DNA of 45,767 bases, taken from NCBI GenBank assembly GCA_958412345.1, contig CATYSO010000019.1:1-45767 (forward strand), in the 5' to 3' direction. Numbering within the stretch: the first letter of the stretch is position 1; the number at the start of each line of letters is the position of its first letter. Shown one piece after another: positions 17,414-25,163 of the stretch. A program made the translations under genes and the position numbers. A model generated the notes under the pieces. It was given only the letters and a program-made list of their open reading frames with translations. It had not been told where the DNA came from and made no database searches. The stretch comes from an uncultured Collinsella sp. (GTDB lineage Bacteria; Actinomycetota; Coriobacteriia; Coriobacteriales; Coriobacteriaceae).

Positions 17414-17508
17414 CTCGGCGATACATACTGTCTGGCGAATCGTTTGTCAATGAATTCGGTGAACGGTAGTAAATACCGTTCAAGCGTATGTATGTATCGG
17501 TCGCCGAG
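17414..17508 (+). promoter_or_regulatory. Structured 5' leader RNA (long stem plus inner hairpin)
   Basis: CTCGG (17414-17418) and CGATACATAC (17419-17428) pair with GTATGTATCG (17490-17499) and CCGAG (17504-17508), giving 15 bp with one 4-nt bulge. Inside lies a perfect 8-bp hairpin, GAACGGTA (17461-17468) with TACCGTTC (17474-17481) and loop GTAAA. The enclosed 17429-17460 is unpaired by eye. The layout resembles a cis-regulatory RNA. No T-box or other riboswitch signature that I know is present. Being 110 nt before the ATG, it could control the solute-binding protein gene. Confidence 0.55.
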
Positions 17509-17566
17509 CGCGGCACCTCAGTTGGGCTCGTCGGTAGGTAAGGTATATATCGTCCGCAAGTTGCGC

Positions 17567-17588
17567 GGGGGCACGTCTAGGTGCTCCC
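17567..17588 (+). promoter_or_regulatory. Leader hairpin before the ribosome-binding site
   Basis: GGGGGCAC (17567-17574) pairs with GTGCTCCC (17581-17588) including one G-U pair, loop GTCTAG. It ends 19 nt before the ribosome-binding site and lacks a T-tract, so it could be an anti-terminator or stabiliser rather than a terminator. Confidence 0.4.
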
Positions 17589-17618
17589 GGGTAAGATTCT
17601 CTATTGATAGGAGAAGAC

Positions 17619-19232
17619 ATGGCCATCATCAACAAGGGTATGTCCAGGCGTTCGTTCCTCGGCCTCACCGGCAGCGTCGCTGCTGTCGCAGGGCTTGGTC
17701 TCACCGGCTGCGGTGGCAACTCCAGCGACGAGGGTTCCGCTTCCGGTTCCACCGATTCCGCCAACCGTGGCGGCGGCGTGATCACCGCTGGTTCCGCTTA
17801 CGCTCCGTCCAGCTTCGATCCCGCCAGCACCGGCTCCGCTGTGGGCCTGGGTGCTAACTGGCACGTCGTCGAGGGCCTCTACGGCATCGATTACCACGAC
17901 TACAGCACCTTCAACGAGCTCGCCACCGACGATCCCAAGTCTGTGGACGACACCACTTTCGAGGTCACCATCCGCAAGGGCGCCAAGTTCTCCGATGGCA
18001 CCGAGGTCACCGCTGACGATGTCGTTGCCTCCTACACCGCTTGCGCCGCTTCCGCTACCTATGCTCCGTTCTTCCAGCCCTTCGAGTCCATCGAGGCCAA
18101 GGACGCCAGCACCGTGACGGTCAAGACCAAGGTCCCCAACTTCTCCCTGCTCAAGGATCGTTTGGCCATCGTCCGCGTTACCCCGGCCACCCAGACCGAG
18201 GAGGATCGCGCCAAGCAGCCGATCGGCTCCGGCCCCTGGATGTACGACTCTATCTCCGATACCGAGATCACCCTGGTTCCCAACCCCGAGTACAACGGTG
18301 AGTATGCTGCCGAGGATAAGAAGATCCAGTACAGCATCCTGACCGACCCCACCGCTCGCGTTACCGCTCAGCAGGAGGGCTCCACGCTCGTTATGGAGCT
18401 CGTTACCGCTGACGCCGTCGACCAGCTCGAGAGCGCCGGCTGCAAGATCGATAACGTTCAGGGTTTCGGCACCCGCTTCATCATGTTCAACGTCGCCAAG
18501 GAGCCTTGGAACAACGTCAAGGTCCGTCAGGCTGTCATGTATGCGCTCGACACCGAGAAGATGGTCAGCAACACCTTCGCCGGCCTTGCCACCGCTGCCA
18601 GCTGCTACCTGCCCAAGAGCTTCACCAACTATCATGAGGCTTCCACGGTGTACAAGACCGACGCCAAGAAGGCTAAGAAGCTCATCGAGGAGTCTGGCAT
18701 CACCCCGGGTGCTATCACCCTGCGCACCACCGACAACGAGCAGATTAAGGGCATGGCCGCCCAGGTCAAGAACGACCTCGACGCTCTCGGCTTCGATGTG
18801 ACCATCCAGACCGATACCTCGCCGGCCACCTACGCTGCCATCGACGGCGGCGAGGCCTACGATATCCTCCTTGCCCCTGGCGATCCTTCCTGCTTCGGCG
18901 CTGACCCCGACCTGCTGCTCAACTGGTGGTACGGCGACAACGTCTGGATGCAGACCCGTTGCCCGTGGAAGGAGTCCGCTGAGTGGCAGAAGCTCCACAG
19001 TCTCATGGACGAGGCTCTTGCCGCCGAGGGCGACGAGCAGCAGAAGAAGTGGAACGAGTGCTTCGACATCATTGCCGACAACGCCGTTCTGTACCCCGTT
19101 GTCCACGTCAAGACCGTCTCCGCTTCCTGGGACGATCCGTCCACTGCGCCCAACGGCGAGGCCCTCGATGGCTTCAAGGGCATCGGCACGACGAGCATGT
19201 CCTTCAGGGGCGTTGCGACCGTCAAGGCGTAA
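17619..19232 (+). CDS. Family-5 solute-binding lipoprotein, likely for sialic acid
   Basis: Extracytoplasmic binding component of an ABC importer. The 537-residue precursor has a twin-arginine motif SRRSFLGLTGS (9-19), a hydrophobic core and the lipobox LTGC with Cys31 as the lipidated residue, then a Ser/Gly linker. The rest fits the SBP_bac_5 (OppA/DppA) fold. The start is ATG 17619 with ATAGGAGAAG upstream. The family mostly binds peptides, but some members serve sialic acid (SatA of Haemophilus ducreyi, the Nan transporter of bifidobacteria). The downstream nan genes argue for that use here; this is inference. The strong C-ending codon bias suggests high expression. A structured leader precedes it and a long hairpin separates it from the permease gene. 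Confidence 0.88.
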   Translation: MAIINKGMSRRSFLGLTGSVAAVAGLGLTGCGGNSSDEGSASGSTDSANRGGGVITAGSAYAPSSFDPASTGSAVGLGANWHVVEGLYGIDYHDYSTFNELATDDPKSVDDTTFEVTIRKGAKFSDGTEVTADDVVASYTACAASATYAPFFQPFESIEAKDASTVTVKTKVPNFSLLKDRLAIVRVTPATQTEEDRAKQPIGSGPWMYDSISDTEITLVPNPEYNGEYAAEDKKIQYSILTDPTARVTAQQEGSTLVMELVTADAVDQLESAGCKIDNVQGFGTRFIMFNVAKEPWNNVKVRQAVMYALDTEKMVSNTFAGLATAASCYLPKSFTNYHEASTVYKTDAKKAKKLIEESGITPGAITLRTTDNEQIKGMAAQVKNDLDALGFDVTIQTDTSPATYAAIDGGEAYDILLAPGDPSCFGADPDLLLNWWYGDNVWMQTRCPWKESAEWQKLHSLMDEALAAEGDEQQKKWNECFDIIADNAVLYPVVHVKTVSASWDDPSTAPNGEALDGFKGIGTTSMSFRGVATVKA

Positions 19233-19294
19233 GACTCGCTTGAGTCTGTATGCAGGATGTCGGTCGTTGGGACCGTATCCTCATAGTTGAAACA

Positions 19295-19328
19295 AAGACC
19301 CGGGCGGCAACGATGTCGCTCGGGTCTT
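19295..19328 (+). terminator. Attenuator-type hairpin between binding protein and permease genes
   Basis: AAGACCCG (19295-19302) pairs with CGGGTCTT (19321-19328); inner pairs extend the stem to about 14 bp. Only GTAATG follows, so read-through is expected. Such hairpins commonly let binding-protein mRNA outnumber permease mRNA. A smaller hairpin AGACTC/GAGTCT lies at 19233-19248, just after the stop. Confidence 0.5.
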
Positions 19329-19389
19329 GTAATGAGTATCCGTACTCATATACCAGTTGGTCCTACCGACAAAAGAAAGGGGAGAGAAC

Positions 19390-20346
19390 GTGAACAACTT
19401 GCTACGTTTGATTGGAAGGCGTCTTGTGGCGCTGCCGATCATGGCATTGGGCGTCACCGTCCTGGTGTTCTTCCTTATGTCGTTCTCCAAGACCGACCCC
19501 GCCTACACGGCGTTGGGTGACGGTGCCTCGCCCGAGGCGGTTGCCGAGTACCATGAGAAGTATGGTCTGGACGACCCCTGGCCCGTGCGCTACGTGCGCT
19601 ATATGGGCGATCTGATTCATGGCGACATGGGCACCTATGGTGCTGCTCGCAACTCCGTTGCCAAGCGCATCTCCACGGCCCTGCCCGTCACGATGCAGCT
19701 GACCTTCATCGGTCTTGCCATCGGTGCGGTCGTTTCGTTTTTACTCGGCGTCATCGCGGCACTGTATCGCGATAAATGGCCGGACCAAGTGATCCGCGTC
19801 TTTTCCATCGCCGGCTTGGCAACCCCGTCGTTCTGGCTTGCCGTTCTGTTGATCCTGCTGTTCTCTTCCTACCTTAAGGTGCTCCCGGCATCGGGTGCTC
19901 TGCCTCACTTCACCACGAATCCGGTTGGCTATCTGGGACGTATGATCATGCCCGCCATTGCTCTTGCCTTCCCGCTGACGGGTCAGATGACTCGTATCGT
20001 GCGTACGGCCATGGTCGAGGAGCTCGACAAGGACTATGTCCGTATGGCTCGCGGCGCCGGCGTTCCCGAGAAGGTCGTCGTCGGCATCAACGTACTTCGC
20101 AATGCGCTGATCACCCCGGTCACCACCCTCGGTCTTAAGATCGGTTACCTCATGGGCGGCGCCGTCGTCATCGAGGTTATCTTCAACCTCCCCGGCATGG
20201 GCACCGCGATTCTGCAGGGCGTTCAGGGCAACGAGGCGAACCTGGTTCAGGGCGTCGTTATCGTCGTTGCTCTTGCCTTCATCATCATCAACATCGTGGT
20301 TGACATGCTCTACCTGCTCATCAACCCGCGCATCAGGACGGTGTAG
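19390..20346 (+). CDS. ABC transporter permease, DppB/OppB type
   Basis: A 318-residue inner-membrane permease of the peptide/nickel (BPD) family. It begins with the family's usual first helix after LLRLIGRRL, has about six hydrophobic segments and the EAA loop region DYVRMARGAGVPEKVV, which docks on the ATPase. The start codon is GTG 19390, supported by AAAGGGGAGA at about 5 nt. It ends 3 nt before the next gene. It should pair with the permease half of the following fusion protein to form the translocation pore. Confidence 0.9.
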   Translation: MNNLLRLIGRRLVALPIMALGVTVLVFFLMSFSKTDPAYTALGDGASPEAVAEYHEKYGLDDPWPVRYVRYMGDLIHGDMGTYGAARNSVAKRISTALPVTMQLTFIGLAIGAVVSFLLGVIAALYRDKWPDQVIRVFSIAGLATPSFWLAVLLILLFSSYLKVLPASGALPHFTTNPVGYLGRMIMPAIALAFPLTGQMTRIVRTAMVEELDKDYVRMARGAGVPEKVVVGINVLRNALITPVTTLGLKIGYLMGGAVVIEVIFNLPGMGTAILQGVQGNEANLVQGVVIVVALAFIIINIVVDMLYLLINPRIRTV

Positions 20347-20349
20347 ATT

Positions 20350-22365
20350 ATGGTAAAGATTCGAGAGAAGCAAACCGAGCAGCTCGAGAAGGCTGCCTCC
20401 AAGGGGCTCAAGCTCGGTGGCTGGAAGAAGATGACGCTGTCTTCTAAGATTGCCGCCGTCGTGCTGGTGCTGGTCGCCCTGACTGCGATTCTGGCGCCCC
20501 TTCTTGCCCCCTATAGCCCGGTCGAGATCTTTACGGCTCGCCAGGCTCCCGGCAACGGATTTATCTTCGGTACCGACGATAAGGGTCGCGATATTCTGTC
20601 GCGTATGCTCTACGGTGGTCGTTACTCGCTGATTATCGGCTTTGGCGCCACTGCCATGGCTCTGGTCTGCGGCTCGGTCGTGGGCGCCCTTGCAGCGGTT
20701 TCGCGCAAGGCCGTCTCCGAGACGATCATGCGTATCTTGGACATCATCATGTCCATCCCGGGCATCGCCCTCGCGGCCGTCTTCGTCTCCATCCTGGGCA
20801 ACTCCGTTCCGTCGATCATCTTCGCCATCGGTTTTATGTACACTCCGCAGATTGCCCGTATCGTGCGCGCCAACATCGTGTCCGAGTACGGCGAGGACTA
20901 TGTCCGCGCGGTCATCGTTTCCGGCGCCAAGGCTCCGTGGATTTTGATCAAGCATGTTCTGCGTAACTGCATCGCCCCGATCATGGTCTTCACCGTTACC
21001 CTGGTCGCCGACGCCATCATCTTCGAGGCCTCGCTGACCTTCATCGGCGCTGGTATCCAGGAGCCCACCGCTACCTGGGGCAACATCCTCGCCGACGCCC
21101 GCGGCGGCGTGCTCGCCGGCCGTTGGTGGCAGGCGCTGTTCCCGGGCCTGGCCATCATGATCACCTGCCTGGCGCTCAACATCCTCTCCGAGGGCATTAC
21201 CGACGCCATGGCCGCTGCTCCCTCCGCCGCCCTGGATCCGACCGATTCCTCCAAGCGCCGCGAGGCCGACCTGCTGGTCTCCGACCCCGTTCGCGCCTAT
21301 AAGGAGCAAGCCCAGTCCCTCTCCGCTCGCCTTGGCGCCCTGCGCGATGTCGAGCTCAAGCGTGACGATCGCCATGTGCCCGACGAGTCTGTCGAACCGA
21401 TCCTTTCGGTCCGCGATTTCTGCATCCAGTTTGAGCACCACGGCGATATCAACGTCGTCGACCATGTCAACTTTGACGTCCGTCCTGGCCAGACTATGGG
21501 CCTGGTGGGCGAGTCCGGTTGCGGTAAGTCCATCACCACGCTGGCCATCATGGGCCTGACCGATGAGGACGAGCACCTTTCCGGCGAGGTCCTCTGGGAG
21601 GGCCGTGACCTGCTCAAGATGAGCAAGAAGGAGTGGTTCGGCCTGCGCGGTACCGATATCGCTATGGTCTATCAGGACGCCCTGTCCTCGCTCAACCCCT
21701 CCATGCTCATCTCTGCCCAGATGAAGCAGCTCACCAAGCGCGGCGGCACCCGCAGCGCCGAGGAACTCCTGGAGCTCGTGGGCCTCGACCCCAAGCGTAC
21801 GCTCGAGAGCTACCCGCATGAGCTTTCCGGTGGCCAGCGTCAGCGTGTTCTGATCGCTATGGCCCTTACCCGCGACCCCAAGCTGGTCATCTGTGACGAG
21901 CCCACGACCGCTCTGGACGTTACCGTCCAGAAGCAGGTCATCAAGCTGCTCAACGACCTTCAGGCCAAGCTCGGCTTTGCCATGATCTTCGTCTCGCACG
22001 ACCTGGCGCTGGTCGCCGAGGTCGCCCATAACATCACGGTTATGTACGCCGGTCAGGTTATCGAGCAGGCACCCACCAAGGAGCTGCTCACCAACCCGAT
22101 TCACGAGTACACCCGCGGTCTTCTGGGTTCCGTTCTGTCCATCGAGAGCGGTTCGGGCCGCCTGCACCAGGTGCCCGGCGCCGTTCCGAGCCCGCGCGAT
22201 TTCCCCAAGGGCGATCGCTTCGCGCCCCGCTCGAGCCATCCGCGTATTGGCCTGGACACTCGTCCGGTCTTCAAGCGCGTTCCCGGCACCGAGCACTTCT
22301 ATTCCGAGCTCCCCGACGAGGTGCTCAAGGCAAATGGTTTGACCCCTCACGCGGAGGTGATGTAG
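20350..22365 (+). CDS. Fused ABC permease-ATPase (DppC-DppD type)
   Basis: A 671-residue single protein that joins a DppC-like permease to a DppD-like ATPase. Residues 1-300 carry the cytoplasmic N tail, about six membrane helices and the EAA loop DYVRAVIVSGAKAPW. A charged linker (about 300-350) leads to an ATPase with Walker A GESGCGKS (387-394), signature LSGGQRQR (492-499) and Walker B LVICDEP. No stop or frameshift lies between the halves. Where DppD/OppD usually has the Cys-rich CxFxxRCP motif, this protein reads DRFAPRSSHP, so the iron-sulfur-binding cysteines are missing. It is followed without a gap by the second ATPase gene. Confidence 0.92.
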   Translation: MVKIREKQTEQLEKAASKGLKLGGWKKMTLSSKIAAVVLVLVALTAILAPLLAPYSPVEIFTARQAPGNGFIFGTDDKGRDILSRMLYGGRYSLIIGFGATAMALVCGSVVGALAAVSRKAVSETIMRILDIIMSIPGIALAAVFVSILGNSVPSIIFAIGFMYTPQIARIVRANIVSEYGEDYVRAVIVSGAKAPWILIKHVLRNCIAPIMVFTVTLVADAIIFEASLTFIGAGIQEPTATWGNILADARGGVLAGRWWQALFPGLAIMITCLALNILSEGITDAMAAAPSAALDPTDSSKRREADLLVSDPVRAYKEQAQSLSARLGALRDVELKRDDRHVPDESVEPILSVRDFCIQFEHHGDINVVDHVNFDVRPGQTMGLVGESGCGKSITTLAIMGLTDEDEHLSGEVLWEGRDLLKMSKKEWFGLRGTDIAMVYQDALSSLNPSMLISAQMKQLTKRGGTRSAEELLELVGLDPKRTLESYPHELSGGQRQRVLIAMALTRDPKLVICDEPTTALDVTVQKQVIKLLNDLQAKLGFAMIFVSHDLALVAEVAHNITVMYAGQVIEQAPTKELLTNPIHEYTRGLLGSVLSIESGSGRLHQVPGAVPSPRDFPKGDRFAPRSSHPRIGLDTRPVFKRVPGTEHFYSELPDEVLKANGLTPHAEVM

Positions 22366-23193
22366 ATGAGCGAGACCGCAGTCAACGGCGTCGAGCCGAT
22401 CATCTTCCTTGATGACGTCCACGTCACCTTTAGGACCCGTACCGGTTCGATTCTCCACCCTAACCTGGTTCACGCCGTCCAGGGTGTAACGATTAAGCTC
22501 ATGCCCGGTCAGACGATCGGCCTCGTCGGCGAGTCCGGTTGCGGTAAGTCCACCACTGCCAACGTCATGTGCGGCCTGCAGGCCCCCACGAGCGGCAAGG
22601 TCTACTTTAAGGGCAAGGACGTTACCAAGCGTACCGCCGAGGACCGTCGCCACATGGGTCGCGTTATCTCGGTCGTGTTCCAGAACCCGGCCACGGCGCT
22701 CAACCCCCGCATGGTCGTTCGCGAGCAACTGCTCGACCCCATGCGCGTCCACAACCTGGGTACCGAGGCCGAGCAGGAGAAGCGCGTCAAGGAGCTCTTG
22801 GAGCTCACCGGTCTGCCCAGCTCCGCCGCCGAGGTTCTTCCCGGCCAGCTTTCGGGCGGTCAGCGCCAGCGCGTCGCAATTGCCCGTGCCCTGTCGCTGA
22901 ACCCCGATGCCATCATCGCCGACGAGCCCACCTCGGCTCTGGACGTTTCGGTCCGCGCGCAGATTCTGAACCTGCTGACCGACCTTAAGAAGGAGCTCGG
23001 CCTGGCCATGGTGTTCATCAGCCATGACATCCAGACGGTCCGCTATATCTCTGACGACATCATCGTTATGAATGGCGGCAAGATCGTCGAGCAGGGCGAG
23101 GCCAAGCAGGTCTTCCAGCACCCTCAGGACCCTTACACCAAGATGCTGCTCGGTGCTGCGCCGTCCTTGCTGCATCCCAAGCTCGGCGAGTAG
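22366..23193 (+). CDS. ABC transporter ATPase, DppF/OppF type
   Basis: A 275-residue ATP-binding protein with Walker A GESGCGKST, signature LSGGQRQR, Walker B IIADEPTSALD and switch His in FISHD. It ends soon after the core domain and lacks the C-terminal Cys-rich oligopeptide domain that most OppF proteins carry, the same feature missing in its fused partner. ATG 22366 directly follows the TAG of the fusion gene, with GGAGGTGA (22352-22359) at good spacing. It should form the second nucleotide-binding site of the importer. Confidence 0.92.
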   Translation: MSETAVNGVEPIIFLDDVHVTFRTRTGSILHPNLVHAVQGVTIKLMPGQTIGLVGESGCGKSTTANVMCGLQAPTSGKVYFKGKDVTKRTAEDRRHMGRVISVVFQNPATALNPRMVVREQLLDPMRVHNLGTEAEQEKRVKELLELTGLPSSAAEVLPGQLSGGQRQRVAIARALSLNPDAIIADEPTSALDVSVRAQILNLLTDLKKELGLAMVFISHDIQTVRYISDDIIVMNGGKIVEQGEAKQVFQHPQDPYTKMLLGAAPSLLHPKLGE

Positions 23194-23209
23194 CCTCGCT
23201 TTCCCTCTC

Positions 23210-23237
23210 GTGCGCCCGGTTCCCTTGCCGGGCGCAC
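23210..23237 (+). terminator. Hairpin between transporter and esterase genes
   Basis: GTGCGCCCGG (23210-23219) pairs perfectly with CCGGGCGCAC (23228-23237), loop of 8 nt. No T-tract follows, so this may be an mRNA-stabilising or attenuating hairpin rather than a full stop. Confidence 0.45.
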
Positions 23238-23273
23238 CTCCGTTGCGATTTCGAAAGGTTGGGTTCACGAGCC

Positions 23274-24251
23274 ATGCCAAGCGCTCAGGAGCTGCAACAT
23301 CAATTTGGTGAATATCGAGGCGCCATGCCCCGTCCATCAGATTTCGACCTCTTTTGGAAGGATCGCATGGACGAGGCCGACGCCGTCGGGCTTGACTATG
23401 CGATCGAGACGGCATCGGTCTCCGATGCCGTGACCTGCCAGCTTTTCGACCTCTGGTATACCGGCATGTGTGGCGCTCGCCTGCATGCCAAGTACCTTAA
23501 GCCCGTCTCGGACGAGCCCGTGCCATTGGTACTTCAGTTCCATGGGTATCCGGGTGCAAGCCGCAGCTGGTTTGAGCAGGCGTCGTTTGCGGGCATGGGC
23601 ATGGCACTCATCGCCCTCGACTGCCCCGGCCAAGGAGGTCCCTCCGAGGACATTGGTGGATTTGAGGGCACAACGGTCGCGGGCCATATCGTCGCCGGTA
23701 TCGACGGCGATCCGGCCAACCTCTACTATGTCCGCTTGCACCAAGATATTCGCATCCTGTGCCGCATCGTTCGCGAGCTTGAGGGCATCGATCTTGCCCG
23801 TGTGTTTGTGAACGGCGCGTCGCAGGGCGGCGGTTTGGGCATTGCGACCTGTGCACTTAACAGCGAGCTTATCAATCGCGCCGCCATCCTCTATCCCTTC
23901 CTGTCAGATTTCCGCCTGGTCTGGGATTTGGATGCCGACGATATCGCCTATGAGGGCCTGCGCTATTGGTCGCGTTGGTTTGACGAGGATTCGACTCGTA
24001 TCGACGAAGCCTATGCCAAACTGGCGTACTTCGATTCCAAGAACTTCGCCCCCATGGTCAAGTGCCCCGTCCTGTTTGGTACGGGCACGGCGGATATCGT
24101 CTGTCCGCCGGCAACGCAGTTTGCGGTCTATAACAACCTGACCTGTGAAAAGCGTCATGAGTTCTTTGAGGGCTTTGGCCACGAAGAGATACAGGACTTT
24201 GACGATATGATCATTCCGTTTTTCTGCGAGGGAGGGGAGGCTCATGACTAA
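23274..24251 (+). CDS. AXE1-family acetyl esterase (candidate sialate O-acetylesterase)
   Basis: A 325-residue alpha/beta hydrolase of the acetylxylan esterase/cephalosporin-C deacetylase family. The N-terminal MPRPSDFDLFWKDRMDEA, the oxyanion segment LQFHGYPG and the triad are all in place: Ser183 in GASQGGG, Asp274 in GTADIV and His303 in GFGHEE. No signal peptide, so it acts in the cytoplasm. In this operon the natural ester would be O-acetylated sialic acid or another acetylated sugar after uptake; that is inference. The start is uncertain: ATG 23274 lacks a close ribosome-binding site, while TTG 23259 has AAAGG directly before it. Its last 8 nt overlap the next gene. Confidence 0.82.
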   Translation: MPSAQELQHQFGEYRGAMPRPSDFDLFWKDRMDEADAVGLDYAIETASVSDAVTCQLFDLWYTGMCGARLHAKYLKPVSDEPVPLVLQFHGYPGASRSWFEQASFAGMGMALIALDCPGQGGPSEDIGGFEGTTVAGHIVAGIDGDPANLYYVRLHQDIRILCRIVRELEGIDLARVFVNGASQGGGLGIATCALNSELINRAAILYPFLSDFRLVWDLDADDIAYEGLRYWSRWFDEDSTRIDEAYAKLAYFDSKNFAPMVKCPVLFGTGTADIVCPPATQFAVYNNLTCEKRHEFFEGFGHEEIQDFDDMIIPFFCEGGEAHD

Positions 24252-25095
24252 GTGCGAGAGCAATGTTGGCGAGCTGATTGTCCCCGACCTTGTGGGGATT
24301 CCCGGGACGGTCTCGTCAAGGCTCTCTGATTTCCGGGATTGGCGCGGCGACACTTCTGCGGATGTTTCCGAATTAGAGATAGCCGCTTCGGACCTTGAGG
24401 TTTGCGGGCCGACTATAACGGCGATTGATTTCGCCAATCCGTGCGCGCGCTACTCCGAGGTTTCCTTTGAGCTTGGTGGCGATGTAGTCCACGCACGTTT
24501 GATCGAGCCTGCCGGTCGCGCTCGGGCATCCGAGCTTGTGCCGCTATGTCTGATTTTTCACGACATCGACCGACCCGTGCGGGGATGGCATCACATGACG
24601 AGGTTTGCGGCCATGGGATATGCCGTGCTTGCACTGGACGATGAGGCGATTGGACCCGGCGATCTGCGGCAGGAGATTACCTCGCCTGCTTTTGTCAGGC
24701 GCGTCCGTTGGGGCTGCGCGTTGGCGAAGGTCGCACGCAATCTTGACGGCATTGACCCCGACCGCATCTTTGCATGGGGCGAGGGTCTTGGCGGCGGAGT
24801 CGCGCTGGCGGTTTCCGCTCTGGACGAGCGGGGCCTCGCCTGCACGGCGGTTGCCAATCCGCTTCCTGGCGGCCTCGAGGCGCTGTCGTCTCGGGTGCGC
24901 GGATCGGTGCTCATGGGCACATCGCTTATGGATACCGTGAGCGATCCCAAGGGCCAGTTTGCCGTATTCAACGGTCTTGAGTGTGACCGGAGGCATATCA
25001 TCTATGCAAAATACGCTCACGAGCGCATAAATGCGTTCGAAAACGAAGTCGTAGACTTTTTTAACCAAACGTTCTACTCGTGTTCTTTGGCCTAG
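24244..25095 (+). CDS. AXE1-like esterase paralogue lacking the catalytic serine
   Basis: A 283-residue divergent relative of the gene before it. The two align through their C termini: VRGSVLMGTSLMDTV against VKCPVLFGTGTADIV, then QFAVFNGLECDRRH against QFAVYNNLTCEKRH. Asp230 and His259 keep the same 29-residue spacing as in the active enzyme. The nucleophile motif GASQGGG is replaced by GEGLGGG, so the serine is Gly181, and about 42 residues of the lid region are missing. The frame is intact and shows normal codon use. A role as a non-catalytic partner, a sugar-binding protein or a decayed duplicate is possible. ATG 24244 overlaps the preceding gene by 8 nt (ATGACTAA). Confidence 0.8.
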   Translation: MTKCESNVGELIVPDLVGIPGTVSSRLSDFRDWRGDTSADVSELEIAASDLEVCGPTITAIDFANPCARYSEVSFELGGDVVHARLIEPAGRARASELVPLCLIFHDIDRPVRGWHHMTRFAAMGYAVLALDDEAIGPGDLRQEITSPAFVRRVRWGCALAKVARNLDGIDPDRIFAWGEGLGGGVALAVSALDERGLACTAVANPLPGGLEALSSRVRGSVLMGTSLMDTVSDPKGQFAVFNGLECDRRHIIYAKYAHERINAFENEVVDFFNQTFYSCSLA

Positions 25096-25163
25096 ACGGC
25101 CTGGACACTGCCAACAAGAGTGGGTGGCATAGGGCCGCCCGCCAGACAACTAAGGAGATTCTT

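Larger units (their letters stand above)
17254..17618 (+). other. 365-nt non-coding leader between uvrC and the solute-binding protein gene
   Basis: No coding frame with a plausible start or ribosome-binding site is present. In order the stretch holds a weak terminator-like hairpin, an AAAACGTTT palindrome overlapping a TTGACT hexamer, a long-armed stem enclosing a second hairpin (17414-17508), a further GC-rich hairpin (17567-17588) and the ribosome-binding site ATAGGAGAAG. It marks the start of the sialic-acid-type block. Confidence 0.75.

Noticed and set aside
17414..17588. T-box riboswitch before the first binding protein gene
   Set aside because: The leader has stems but no recognisable T-box sequence or specifier-loop layout, and the gene is neither an aminoacyl-tRNA synthetase nor a typical T-box target.
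19741..23415. A 1224-codon open frame on the minus strand across the importer genes
   Set aside because: It is the antisense of four strongly supported ABC genes. Long antisense frames are expected from their C/G-ending codon use. Its translation is low-complexity and rich in Gly, Asp, His and Arg, with no family motif or ribosome-binding site.
24244..24251. Frameshift splitting one esterase gene into two
   Set aside because: Each frame encodes its own full alpha/beta hydrolase-like protein with its own Asp/His positions. The second aligns with the first rather than continuing it, so they are tandem paralogues with an 8-nt overlap.
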